Below, piece by piece: positions 32,632-41,266 of a stretch of 64,000 nt of DNA. The translations under genes were made by a program, and so were the position numbers. The stretch is taken from NCBI GenBank assembly GCA_017745595.1, contig WMBV01000012.1:1-64000 (forward strand), in the 5' to 3' direction. Positions within the stretch are counted from its first letter, which is position 1. The number at the start of each line of letters is the position of its first letter. The notes under the pieces were generated by a model. The model was not told where the DNA came from and ran no database searches. It saw only the letters and a program-made list of their open reading frames with translations. Source of the DNA: Bordetella petrii (lineage in GTDB: Bacteria; Pseudomonadota; Gammaproteobacteria; Burkholderiales; Burkholderiaceae_B).

Positions 32632-33564
32632 TCAGAAAGCGACCGCATGGCGGCCCTTGAGCGCCAGCATCTGCCGCGCCTCGTCGGGGCTGGCGATTTC
32701 GCCGCCCAGTTCCTCGATCAGGTGGCGGATCTTGCGGACTTGCTGCGCGTTGCTTTCGGCCAGCCGGCCCTTGCCCAGCCACAGGCTGTCTTCCAATCCG
32801 ACGCGTACATTGCCGCCCAGCAGCACGGCCTGCATCGCCACGCGCATCTGCGACGCGCCGGCGCCCAGCACCGACCAGAAGTACTGGGTGCCGAACAGCC
32901 TTGCCGCCGTGTCATGCATATGGATCACGTCCGGCATGTGCGCGCCGATGCCGCCTCGCAAGCCGAATACCGATTGAATGAACAGGGGCGGCTCGACCAG
33001 CTGCCGGTTCAGGAAGTGCTGGGCCGTGTACAGATGCCCGATGTCGTAGCATTCCAGCTCGAAGCGGGTCTGGTTGCGGGCGCACGAGGTCAGGATATTG
33101 GCGATGTCGCGGAATGTGTTGCGGAACACGCGGTCTTCGCTGCCTTCCAGATAGGGCCGTTCCCATTCGTGCTTGAACGACTTGTAGCGGTCCAGCATCT
33201 CGTACAGGCCGAAGTTCATCGATCCCATGTTCAGCGAGGCGATCTCGGGCTTCAGCTCCAGTGCCGGAATCAACCGTTCCTCGACAGACATGGTCGGCGC
33301 GCCGCCGGTCGTCACATTGATGATGACGTCGCTGGACTGCTTGATGCCGGGCAGGAACCGCATGAAGGCCTCGGTTGTCTGTTCCGGGCGTCCGTCCTTG
33401 GGGTCGCGCGCGTGCAGGTGGACGATCGCCGCGCCCGCTTCGGCCGCACCCAGCGCGGCATCCGCGATTTCTTCCGGCGTGACGGGCAAGTGGGGCGACA
33501 TGCTGGGCGTATGAATAGAGCCTGTCACGGCGCAGGTGATGATGACCTTTCCGGCGGTTCTCAT
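32632..33564 (-). CDS. BKACE family enzyme (beta-keto acid cleavage, DUF849)
   Basis: The 310-residue protein has the zinc motif HLHARDPKDG (His49, His51), KVIITCAVTGSIHTP at the N-terminus and LGGNVRVGLEDSLWL near the C-terminus, diagnostic of BKACE proteins such as Kce. They cleave a beta-keto acid with acetyl-CoA to give acetoacetate and a new acyl-CoA. Specificity varies widely in the family. The start ATG overlaps the SDR stop (ATGA). Together with the SDR it could oxidise a beta-hydroxy acid and then cleave the ketone; that order is inference. Confidence 0.9.
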   Translation of the reverse strand: MRTAGKVIITCAVTGSIHTPSMSPHLPVTPEEIADAALGAAEAGAAIVHLHARDPKDGRPEQTTEAFMRFLPGIKQSSDVIINVTTGGAPTMSVEERLIPALELKPEIASLNMGSMNFGLYEMLDRYKSFKHEWERPYLEGSEDRVFRNTFRDIANILTSCARNQTRFELECYDIGHLYTAQHFLNRQLVEPPLFIQSVFGLRGGIGAHMPDVIHMHDTAARLFGTQYFWSVLGAGASQMRVAMQAVLLGGNVRVGLEDSLWLGKGRLAESNAQQVRKIRHLIEELGGEIASPDEARQMLALKGRHAVAF

Positions 33565-34325
33565 TCCGTTCTTCCTTTCATGTGTGCCTGCAGCGCCGTG
33601 TCGTTGATCGACAGGTCGCGGCCCGCCAGGTCGCCAGGCCGCGCGGCGCACAGCCAGGCAATGCAGGCAGCGGGGTGTTCGGCCGGTGCCAGCGTGCTGC
33701 GCGACAACCGGCTGATGTCGTTGATGCCCGAGGCGCGGATGCGTTCCTGCATGGCGGTGTCCACGAATCCGGGCTGCAAGCCATAGCAGGCGATCTGGGG
33801 ATACTCGTGCGCCACGCAGCGGGTCAGCATGGCCAGCCCCGCCTTGGCGCTGCAGTAGGCGGACCATCCTTCGCGCGTGGCGTGCGCCGCGCCCGAAGAC
33901 AGGTTCACAATGACTGGCGCCGGGCTGCGCAGCAGCGCGGGCAGGGCAAACCGGATGGTGCGGTAAGGGCCGTTCAGGTTGACGTTGTGGCTTTCCACCC
34001 ATTGCCGCACGTCGGTATCGGCCAGCAGGCCGATGGGATCGATGCTGCCGGCGTTATTGATCAGCGCGTCCAGCTGCCCGGCCTGGTCCAGGCAGGATTG
34101 CACCGCGGCCCTGACCGAATCGGTATCGCCGACGTCCATTTCCACGGCCCAGGCCGCCATGCCAAGCGCCTCGATCCGGTCCAGGGTGGCGCGGGCGCTG
34201 TCCAGCTTGCGCACGCCCAGGACGGTGCGGAAACCCTGCCGGGCCAATGCCACGGCCGCGGCGGCGCCGATTCCTCGCGATGCGCCGGTAACCAGCGCAA
34301 CGCGGCCTGCTTGATGGGAACTCAT
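33561..34325 (-). CDS. Short-chain dehydrogenase/reductase (SDR)
   Basis: The 254-residue NAD(P) oxidoreductase has the cofactor motif TGASRGIG (about 14-21), NNAG (about 90-93) and catalytic YCSAK with the preceding serine in NLSSGAA. No second membrane or fusion domain is present. It is coupled on both sides by 4-base overlaps to the Bug receptor and BKACE genes. A role as a hydroxy-acid dehydrogenase that makes the beta-keto acid for BKACE is plausible from this position. Confidence 0.88.
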   Translation of the reverse strand: MSSHQAGRVALVTGASRGIGAAAAVALARQGFRTVLGVRKLDSARATLDRIEALGMAAWAVEMDVGDTDSVRAAVQSCLDQAGQLDALINNAGSIDPIGLLADTDVRQWVESHNVNLNGPYRTIRFALPALLRSPAPVIVNLSSGAAHATREGWSAYCSAKAGLAMLTRCVAHEYPQIACYGLQPGFVDTAMQERIRASGINDISRLSRSTLAPAEHPAACIAWLCAARPGDLAGRDLSINDTALQAHMKGRTE

Positions 34326-35311
34326 TGTTTCGTCAGCCCTGCATCTGCGGTAAAAATCTTCCAGAGGTCGATTTGCGACTTCACGTAATCGGCCAGTTCC
34401 CGCGGGGAACTGCCGAAGATCTCGATGCCCAGCTCGGCCCCGCGTTTGCGCAGGGCGGGATCCTGCAGCACGGCAACCAGCTTGCTATTGAGCGCGGCCA
34501 CCACCGGCTCGGGCGTGCCGGCGGGCGCGAACATGCCGAACCAGGCGACCACGTCGAATTGCGGGTAGCCCAGATCTTTCATCGTGGGAACCGATGGCAG
34601 GGTGGGGAAGCGCTGGTCGGCCAGCACGGCAAGGGCGCGCATCCTGCCGGAATTCAGCATGGGCGTGGCTGCCGCCACGTCGACAAAGGCGAATTGCACC
34701 TGGCCGCCCAGCATGTCGGTAATGATCTGCGGCGAACTCTTGTACGGGATATACAGGAACTGCGAGTTCGTGATCTTGCCCAGCTTGTAGCCCGATACCG
34801 TGCCGAAACTGTTCGAGGCGCCGAACGAGATGTGCTCCGGTTTCGCGCGGGCGGCGGCGATCAGGTCGTCCAGGCGCTGATAGGGCGAGTCGGCGGCGAC
34901 GACCAGCAGGAAGGTCAGGTTGCCCAGCTTGCTGATGGGCGCGAAATCCTTGACCGGGTCGTACGGCAGACGCTTGAACATGTTCGGGTTGGCGGCATGG
35001 GTGGTGTTCGTGGTGAACAGCAGCGTATTGCCGTCCGGCGCGGCACGAGCCACCGACTCGGCCGAGATGATGCCGTTGGCGCCCGGCTTGTTCTCCACGA
35101 TGACCGACGTGCCCAGCGCGGGCCCCAGCTTTTCCGCCACCAGCCGTGCATAGATGTCGGTGCCGCTGCCGGGGCCGAACGGCAGCACGATTCTCAGGGG
35201 GCCTTCGATCTTGGCGGGCGGGGCGGACCACGCGCCCACGGTGAATAGCGCGAACGCCATGCCAAGCATCGCGCGGCGCCAACGGGCGCCGGGTGTACAG
35301 ACGTTTTGCAT
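34322..35311 (-). CDS. Bug/TctC-type periplasmic receptor
   Basis: The 329-residue protein has a signal peptide (MQNVCTPGARWRRAMLGMAF, cleavage near WSA-PP). The motifs PLRIVLPFGPGSGTDIYARL and VIVENKPGANGIISAE are family-typical, with FGPGSGTD replacing the more common YAPGGxxD loop. It is the first gene of the SDR-BKACE-aldolase-Rieske operon and is divergent from a GcvA-like regulator. It probably captures the substrate of that operon. No TctAB genes are adjacent. Confidence 0.9.
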   Translation of the reverse strand: MQNVCTPGARWRRAMLGMAFALFTVGAWSAPPAKIEGPLRIVLPFGPGSGTDIYARLVAEKLGPALGTSVIVENKPGANGIISAESVARAAPDGNTLLFTTNTTHAANPNMFKRLPYDPVKDFAPISKLGNLTFLLVVAADSPYQRLDDLIAAARAKPEHISFGASNSFGTVSGYKLGKITNSQFLYIPYKSSPQIITDMLGGQVQFAFVDVAAATPMLNSGRMRALAVLADQRFPTLPSVPTMKDLGYPQFDVVAWFGMFAPAGTPEPVVAALNSKLVAVLQDPALRKRGAELGIEIFGSSPRELADYVKSQIDLWKIFTADAGLTKQ

Positions 35312-35397
35312 TGTTTGTCTCTCCAGGGGTGTTGTGTTTTTGTGCGGCCATTGTGGGTGACGACGATGCCGGGAACAATCGACTTTTTCATCTACAA

Positions 35398-35414
35398 TGT
35401 GAGAAAAACTCACA
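35398..35414. promoter_or_regulatory. Candidate operator in the Bug/GcvA-like divergent gap
   Basis: TGTGAG-AAAAA-CTCACA is a perfect inverted repeat with 6-bp arms, 30 bases before the GcvA-like start codon. It is the only strong dyad in the 133-base gap and fits a LysR-family site. Confidence 0.55.
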
Positions 35415-35444
35415 GCAACGGCCGCGCTGCCGCGTGCGAGAACG

Positions 35445-36332
35445 ATGAGACAACTTCCGCCACTGAATGCCTTGAAGGCCTTTGACGCGGCCGCCAGGCA
35501 TCGCAGCTTCACCAAGGCGGCCGACGAGCTGCACGTCACGCACGGCGCCGTCAGCCGGCAGGTCGCCGCGCTGGAAAGCCACTTCCGCATGGCGCTGTTC
35601 GTGCGGGGCGCCAGGGCCCTGACGCTGACGCCCGAGGGTTCGAAGCTGGCGAATGCCGTCGAACGCGCGTTCGAGACCTTGCGCGACGCGAGCGACGCCC
35701 TGAGCCAAGTGCAGGAGTCCGGATCCACGCTGCGCGTATCCGTGCCGCCATCGCTGGCGATGTGGTGGCTGATGCCGCGCCTGAGCGAACTGGACACGAC
35801 CCAGCCCGGCTTCCGCATCGAGTTATCGACCTCGATCGAGCCCGTGGATTTCCAGCAAGGCGATTACGACGCGGCGATCCGGCGCATCGACGCCACGCCG
35901 CGCGGCCTGCGGGCCGAGCGCTTTCTCGACGGCGGCTCCGTGCCGGTGTGCAGCCCCCAGTACCGGCAGCACAACGAAGTGTTTTCGCCGCAAGACCTGG
36001 CGCGGGCCATGCTGCTGGTGTCGCGCTCCGAGAACAACGCGTGGCCGGAATGGATGCGCGCCAACGGCATCCGGCGTGACCCGGATGCGGCCACCAAGGT
36101 GTTCGACCAGCTTTATTTCGCGCTGGTGGCGGCCATGGATTCGCTGGGCGTCGCGCTGGCGCCCATCGCCCTGGTGCAGGCAGAAGTGCGCAAGGGCAAT
36201 CTATGTATCATCGCGGGCGAACCCGTGCCCGCGCGCCGTGCGTATGCGCTGCTTTGCCCGCGAACGGCGCCGAAGCTGGATACCGTCCTCGCGTTCGGCA
36301 AATGGCTGAAGCGCGCAAGGCCCGCCCTTTGA
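35445..36332 (+). CDS. LysR family regulator, GcvA-like
   Basis: The 295-residue regulator starts MRQLPPLNALKAFDAAARHR, with AADELHVTHGAVSRQVAALE as recognition region, both GcvA-type. The effector domain contains STLRVSVPPSLAMWWLMPRL (about 93-112). It is divergent from the Bug-SDR-BKACE-aldolase-Rieske operon and should regulate it. The end is followed 54 bases later by a second, unrelated LysR gene in the same direction. Confidence 0.9.
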   Translation: MRQLPPLNALKAFDAAARHRSFTKAADELHVTHGAVSRQVAALESHFRMALFVRGARALTLTPEGSKLANAVERAFETLRDASDALSQVQESGSTLRVSVPPSLAMWWLMPRLSELDTTQPGFRIELSTSIEPVDFQQGDYDAAIRRIDATPRGLRAERFLDGGSVPVCSPQYRQHNEVFSPQDLARAMLLVSRSENNAWPEWMRANGIRRDPDAATKVFDQLYFALVAAMDSLGVALAPIALVQAEVRKGNLCIIAGEPVPARRAYALLCPRTAPKLDTVLAFGKWLKRARPAL

Positions 36333-36386
36333 CACTCCGGCCAGGATCGTCGCGCCGGATATCCCTAGAACGGAAGCAGATCAGTC

Positions 36387-37265
36387 ATGGTTCGAATCGG
36401 GCTTCATCATCTTGAGACCTTGTGCTGCATACAGCAGGTCGGTTCGTACGCCGCCGCCGCCGAGCGGCTGAATACCACGCAATCGGCTATTTCGAGCCGC
36501 GTGCGGGAACTGGAGACGCGGCTCAAGACGCGCATCTTCCGCAAGGAAGGCCGGCGCATGATGCTGACCGTGCAGGGGCGCGACCTGGTGAGCCGCTGCC
36601 AGCCGCTGCTTCAGCAGATGAACGAAGTGCTGCTGTCGGCCGGGGACATCGACGATCCGTCCGGAATGGTGTCGATGGGCCTGGGCGAATCCGCGGCCAT
36701 GATCTGTCTGCCGCCTTTCCTGAACGACATGTCCGTCGTGCTGCCCAAGATAGGCTGGCATATCACGGTCGACGTGACACCCAACCTGCGGCAGAAATTG
36801 CTCGACCGGGAACTGGACATCGTGGTCATGGCCGGCCCCTTGGATGCGACAGGCCTTCTCGTCACGCCCATCGGGAAAGTCAAGCTGTCATGGATGGCGG
36901 CGGCCTCATTTTTCGACAAGCACGGCAACGCGGCTGCCTTGAAAGACGGCCCGGTGTGGTCGCTGCCGCGTCCGTCCTACCAGCATCGCGTCGTGGCGGA
37001 CGCGATGCGCGCCTGCGGGCTGCCGACCTCGGCCATCAATACCTGCAACCATGTCCAGACACTGATCGAAATCATCAAATCGGGGCGCGGCATGGGGCTG
37101 CTGTCCGAGCAACAGGTTACCCAGAGCCTGGCCACCGGCGCGCTGCGGCGGCTGGAGATGCAGCAGCCCACCTATGCGATCGAGTTCCTGGCCGCCCGGC
37201 GACAGGAAGAAGCCGACCCGATCATCCTGAAAGTATTCGAGCATGTCCTCGAGATGACGATCTGA
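36387..37265 (+). CDS. LysR family regulator
   Basis: The 292-residue protein has HTH region LHHLETLCCIQQVGSYAAAAERLNTTQSAIS in consecutive segments (about 6-36). The effector domain has GESAAMICLPPFLNDM and IIKSGRGMGLLSEQQV. It is convergent with the neighbouring Bug receptor gene (37318-38307) rather than divergent, so its target is not obvious. The dyad in the Bug/amidase gap is a candidate. Confidence 0.87.
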   Translation: MVRIGLHHLETLCCIQQVGSYAAAAERLNTTQSAISSRVRELETRLKTRIFRKEGRRMMLTVQGRDLVSRCQPLLQQMNEVLLSAGDIDDPSGMVSMGLGESAAMICLPPFLNDMSVVLPKIGWHITVDVTPNLRQKLLDRELDIVVMAGPLDATGLLVTPIGKVKLSWMAAASFFDKHGNAAALKDGPVWSLPRPSYQHRVVADAMRACGLPTSAINTCNHVQTLIEIIKSGRGMGLLSEQQVTQSLATGALRRLEMQQPTYAIEFLAARRQEEADPIILKVFEHVLEMTI

Positions 37266-37317
37266 GCGACGGCTTCCCGGCGAAGGGCAGCAGGCTCGCG
37301 GCTATCGCGGGGCGGGT

Positions 37318-38307
37318 TCAGTCGGCGGGCTGGAAGCCGGTCAGCTTGACCATGGCGCGGTATTTCTCGACCTCTTTGGCGTAGAACGCTTCCGCGTCGG
37401 CAATGGGCATGCGCTGCCAGACCCGCCGGCCATCGGCCTCCAGGCCCTGGACGACGGCGGGCGATTGCACGATGTTGCCGATGGCCGTGTTCAGCGCCTG
37501 GCGAATGGCCAGCGGCGTGCCTTTCTTGACGTAATAGGCGGCGTTGCTGGCATAGTCCATGTCCTTGAAGGCGGGAAAGTCCGACAAACTGGGCAGGTGC
37601 GCCAGTTCTTTCGGCTTGTCCTTGGACAGGTTGGCAATGATGCGATAGCGGCTTTCCTTGTCGAACTGCAGCATCGACGTCGAGAACGCCATGATGGTGA
37701 AGTCGATGCGGTCTCCCAGTATGTCTTGCACGATGGGCGCGCTGCCCTTGTACGGAATGAAGTTCAGCTGCGCGCCGGCTTGCCTGGCCATGCTGCTGGG
37801 TATCAGGTGATACAGGGAACCCACTCCCGGAATGCCGCAAGTGATGGGCTCGGCCTGGCTTCGGGATTGCATCAGCGCGATGAACTCGTCCAGGTTCTTC
37901 ACGGGCAGGCCTTTGCGAACCACCAGCACCAGGCGCGTCGTCGTGACGGGATGCACGATCTCGAAGTCAGAAACGTCATAGCGCGTGCCCTGCACGGTAA
38001 GCGGCGGCAGGATCAGTTCGTTCTGCGAGCCCTGGTACAGCATCTGGCCGTTGGCCGGCGCGTTCAGCATTTTCTGGGCCGCGATGGCGCCGGTGGCGCC
38101 GCCGATGTTCTCGACGACAACGGTGGAACCCAGCTCTTTGTGCAACGGTTCCGCGAACAGCCGCGCGGTGAAGTCGCTTGCGCCGCCCGCGGGATACGGC
38201 ACGACCAGCGAGACCGGGCCCGCAATGCGGGCAGCCGGCGCCTGGGCGTGCGACAGCGGCGCGATGACAAGCAGCAGTCCCGCAAGCAGGGCCTGGGCGA
38301 TACGCAT
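37318..38307 (-). CDS. Bug/TctC-type periplasmic receptor
   Basis: The 329-residue protein has a signal peptide MRIAQALLAGLLLVIAPLSH (cleavage near SHA-QA) and PVSLVVPYPAGGASDFTARL. The usual VVENKxGA loop is VVENIGGATGA here. An AAGGGGAA ribosome site precedes the chosen ATG; a longer in-frame form lacks a signal peptide. It is divergent from the amidase gene, so the two probably share a regulated region and a substrate, perhaps an amide or its acid. Confidence 0.88.
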   Translation of the reverse strand: MRIAQALLAGLLLVIAPLSHAQAPAARIAGPVSLVVPYPAGGASDFTARLFAEPLHKELGSTVVVENIGGATGAIAAQKMLNAPANGQMLYQGSQNELILPPLTVQGTRYDVSDFEIVHPVTTTRLVLVVRKGLPVKNLDEFIALMQSRSQAEPITCGIPGVGSLYHLIPSSMARQAGAQLNFIPYKGSAPIVQDILGDRIDFTIMAFSTSMLQFDKESRYRIIANLSKDKPKELAHLPSLSDFPAFKDMDYASNAAYYVKKGTPLAIRQALNTAIGNIVQSPAVVQGLEADGRRVWQRMPIADAEAFYAKEVEKYRAMVKLTGFQPAD

Positions 38308-38385
38308 GGATTTCCCCTTGATGTGTTGAATACCGACGAAAAGCGCCTTGATAATAAGAACGATCGGGCCGTCAATGGGCGACAT

Positions 38386-38410
38386 TTTTCGATGGAAATC
38401 CATCTGAAAA
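38386..38410. promoter_or_regulatory. Candidate operator between Bug and amidase genes
   Basis: TTTTC-GATGG-AAAT-CCATC-T-GAAAA is a long dyad, perfect except for one extra T. It is centred in the 179-base divergent gap and has the size of a typical regulator binding site. Confidence 0.5.
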
Positions 38411-38486
38411 CCGATTGGTACCCGGCCGCGCCCATCGATACACTCATCCTCCGCATATTCCCATGCGACAGACCAAGGAGCGACGG

Positions 38487-39914
38487 ATGACGATATTCCA
38501 TGAGTACGATGACTATGATGGCCTGGGCCTGGCCGAGCTCGTCCGCCGTGGCGATGTCGCGCCGGACGACCTGCTGGATACGGCGATGGCGCGGGTGGCC
38601 GAGCGCAATCCCAAGGTCAATGCTTTCGCGTCGCTGTTCGAGCCGCGCGCCCGCGGCGACATCCGTGCCGGCTTGCCGCCGGGGCCGTTTCACGGGGTGC
38701 CGTTCGCATTGAAAGATCTGTTCATGCAGTTCAAGGGGGAAGTCAGCGGCAACGGGTCGCGGTTCTGGGATGGCGCCGTCGCCACCCACGATAGCGAGTT
38801 GTTCGCCCGTTATCGCCGCGCGGGCTTCGTCATCTTCGGCAAGACAACTACGTCGGAATTAGGCCTGGGCCCGGCAACCGAGACGCGCGCTTATGGGGTG
38901 ACGCGCAACCCCTGGGGGTTGGGCCATACCTCGGGCGGGTCCAGCGGCGGGGCAGCCGCGGCGGTCGCCGCCGGCATCCTGCCCTTGGCGCATGCCAGCG
39001 ACAGCGGCGGCTCGACGCGTATCCCGGCATCCTGCTGCGGCCTGTTCGGCTTGAAGCCGACGCGCGGGCGCATGCCGATGGGGCCCGAACGCGGCGAATC
39101 CAGCGGCGGATTCGGCTCGGCCCACGCCGTGACGCGTACCGTGCGGGACAGCGCCGCGCTGCTCGACGCCACCGCGGGCAGCGACCTGGGTGCGCCGTAC
39201 GGCATCGCGCCGCCACGCCGGCCATGGCTGGACGAGATCGGCGCGACACCCGGCCGCCTGCGCATCGCTGTGTGGAACCGGCCCCCGGACGGCGTGGTCG
39301 TCCATCCGGATTGCCATCGCGCATTGGAAGACGCGGCCGCGCTATGCCGGGACCTTGGCCATATCGTCGATGGTGTCACGCCCGACATCGACATGGCGGA
39401 ACTGGACCGCAGCGGCGTGGTGGTGATGGCGGCGTCTACCCGCCTGCTGATCGAGGCGCGCGCCGCGCAGCTTGGCCGGCCCCCCGGGCCGGACGATTTG
39501 GAGCCGGCCGCCCAAGCGCAATGGGCAGCGGCCGACAAATATTCCGCGCTCGATTACGCCAGCGCCATTGCCGCGTGCCATCGGGCGGCGCGCCAACTGG
39601 CCGCCTTCCAGGCGGAGTGGGACTTGATCCTGATGCCGACCCTGGCGCAGCCGCCCGTCCCGGTGGGCACCATCACCACCGCGGATGTGGACGGCGAGGG
39701 CTTCCGCCCGCGCAGCCGCGCGTTCAATCCGTTCTGCTCGCTGGCCAACCGGACCGGCGTGCCCGCCTGCTCGGTGCCCTTGTACTGGAACGATGCGGGC
39801 CTGCCGGTCGGCGTGCAGTTCCTGGCGCGTTTCGGCGATGAGGCGACGCTGTTCCGGGTCGCGGCGCAACTGGAACAGGCGCGGCCCTGGGCGCGGCGCC
39901 GGGCGACGCTATAG
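38487..39914 (+). CDS. Amidase signature family hydrolase
   Basis: The 475-residue enzyme has the Ser-cisSer-Lys triad of the amidase signature family: Lys76 in FALKDLF, cis-Ser152 in SGGSSGGAAAAVA and nucleophile Ser176 in DSGGSTRIP. It hydrolyses an amide to acid and ammonia (or amine). A glutamyl-tRNA amidotransferase role is excluded by the stand-alone context with a transporter and a nitrilase-family gene. AAGGAG lies 7 bases before the ATG. Substrate unknown. Confidence 0.9.
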   Translation: MTIFHEYDDYDGLGLAELVRRGDVAPDDLLDTAMARVAERNPKVNAFASLFEPRARGDIRAGLPPGPFHGVPFALKDLFMQFKGEVSGNGSRFWDGAVATHDSELFARYRRAGFVIFGKTTTSELGLGPATETRAYGVTRNPWGLGHTSGGSSGGAAAAVAAGILPLAHASDSGGSTRIPASCCGLFGLKPTRGRMPMGPERGESSGGFGSAHAVTRTVRDSAALLDATAGSDLGAPYGIAPPRRPWLDEIGATPGRLRIAVWNRPPDGVVVHPDCHRALEDAAALCRDLGHIVDGVTPDIDMAELDRSGVVVMAASTRLLIEARAAQLGRPPGPDDLEPAAQAQWAAADKYSALDYASAIAACHRAARQLAAFQAEWDLILMPTLAQPPVPVGTITTADVDGEGFRPRSRAFNPFCSLANRTGVPACSVPLYWNDAGLPVGVQFLARFGDEATLFRVAAQLEQARPWARRRATL

Positions 39915-39931
39915 CCAGCCGGCGCGTGCCG

Positions 39932-41221
39932 TTACAGCCCGGCCTCTTCCTGGCCCGTCATGCCCTGCCTGGATGTCTCGGGCAGGAACAGGCACACCAC
40001 CAGCACGGCAATCGACACGATTGCCATATAGCCCGCCGGCGCCAGCAGCGAGCCGGTTTGCAGTACCAGCCAGGCGCCCAGGAACGGGGCCGTGCCGCCG
40101 AAAATGGTGTAGGCCAGGTTGTAGCTGATGGCTGATGCGCTGAAGCGCGTCTTGGTGGGAAACAGCTCCAGCAGCGCAATGCCCATCGGCCCCGAGAACA
40201 TCCCCATGCCGATGGCAAGCAGTGTCTGCGCGACGATGGCCGACGGCAGGGTCGCCTTGGACGCCAGGACGTAGGCCGGTATGCTGACGCAGGCGTTGAA
40301 CAGCAGCGCGGCCAGCAGCATGGGCTTGCGGCCCAGGCGATCCGACAGGTATCCGCCCAGGATCATGGTGAAGAAGGCGACCACCATGGCGATACTGTTG
40401 GCGATCAGCGCGTCGCTGCGGCTCATGCCCACCGATGCCGTCAGGTACGAGACGAAGTAGCCCGACAAGGTGTAGAACGCCAGGCTGGAGAACGCGGCCA
40501 GGCTGAAGCTGAAGGCCATCTGCTTGCGTTGTTCGCGCAGGGCTTCCCTGATGGGGCTGCGGGATACCTGGTTGGCGGCCTGTGCCTTCCGGAACATCGG
40601 CGACTCGTCGACCTTCGTCCGGATGTACAGCCCCACCAGCGCCATCGGGCCGCCCAGGATGAACGGGATCCGCCATCCCCAGGCTTCGTAAGTGGCCTCG
40701 CCCATCAGCTGGGTCAGCAGCAGGATCAGCAAGGCGGCAAAGACCGGCGGCAGGTTCGCGAACGAATATGTCAGCGCCACATGCAGGCCACGGCGGTGCG
40801 GCGGTGCGTGCTCGGCGACGAAGGAATTCGAGCCCACGGTCTCGCCGGAAGCGGACAGGCCCTGGATCAGCCTGAGCAGCACCAGGCAGATCGGCGCCCA
40901 GATGCCGATCTGCGCATACGTGGGCAGCAGCCCGATAAGCAGGGTGGACGCGCCCATCGAAAGAATGATGCCGGCAAGGATCGCCTTGCGCCCGAAGCGG
41001 TCGCCCAGGCTGCCGAAGATGAAGCCGCCCAGCGGCCGCATGACGAACCCGACCCCGTAGACCGCCAGTGCGGACAGCAGCCCGGTCGTGGGGTTGGAGC
41101 TCGGGAAGAACAGCTTGGCGATGACCGTGGCCGAATAGGCATACACCACGAAGTCGTACCACTCTACAAACTGTCCCAGGGCGGCTGAATACAACACCTT
41201 CTTATCGCTGCGAACGGACAT
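39932..41221 (-). CDS. MFS transporter, metabolite:H+ symporter (MHS) family
   Basis: The 429-residue inner-membrane protein has about twelve membrane helices. The MHS-type start ALGQFVEWYDFVVYAYSAT and loop 2-3 motif GSLGDRFGRKA (about 70-80) are clear, and a second GGYLSDRLGRKPM follows helix 8. The family includes KgtP, ProP and ShiA, importers of organic acids and zwitterions by proton symport. It is convergent with the amidase gene and lies just downstream of the nitrilase-family gene on the same strand (45 bases), so it probably imports their substrate. Confidence 0.9.
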   Translation of the reverse strand: MSVRSDKKVLYSAALGQFVEWYDFVVYAYSATVIAKLFFPSSNPTTGLLSALAVYGVGFVMRPLGGFIFGSLGDRFGRKAILAGIILSMGASTLLIGLLPTYAQIGIWAPICLVLLRLIQGLSASGETVGSNSFVAEHAPPHRRGLHVALTYSFANLPPVFAALLILLLTQLMGEATYEAWGWRIPFILGGPMALVGLYIRTKVDESPMFRKAQAANQVSRSPIREALREQRKQMAFSFSLAAFSSLAFYTLSGYFVSYLTASVGMSRSDALIANSIAMVVAFFTMILGGYLSDRLGRKPMLLAALLFNACVSIPAYVLASKATLPSAIVAQTLLAIGMGMFSGPMGIALLELFPTKTRFSASAISYNLAYTIFGGTAPFLGAWLVLQTGSLLAPAGYMAIVSIAVLVVCLFLPETSRQGMTGQEEAGL

Positions 41222-41266
41222 TCCCGTCTCCCTTTGTCTTGTCGTTGGTTTGTCGTGGCAAGCCGC

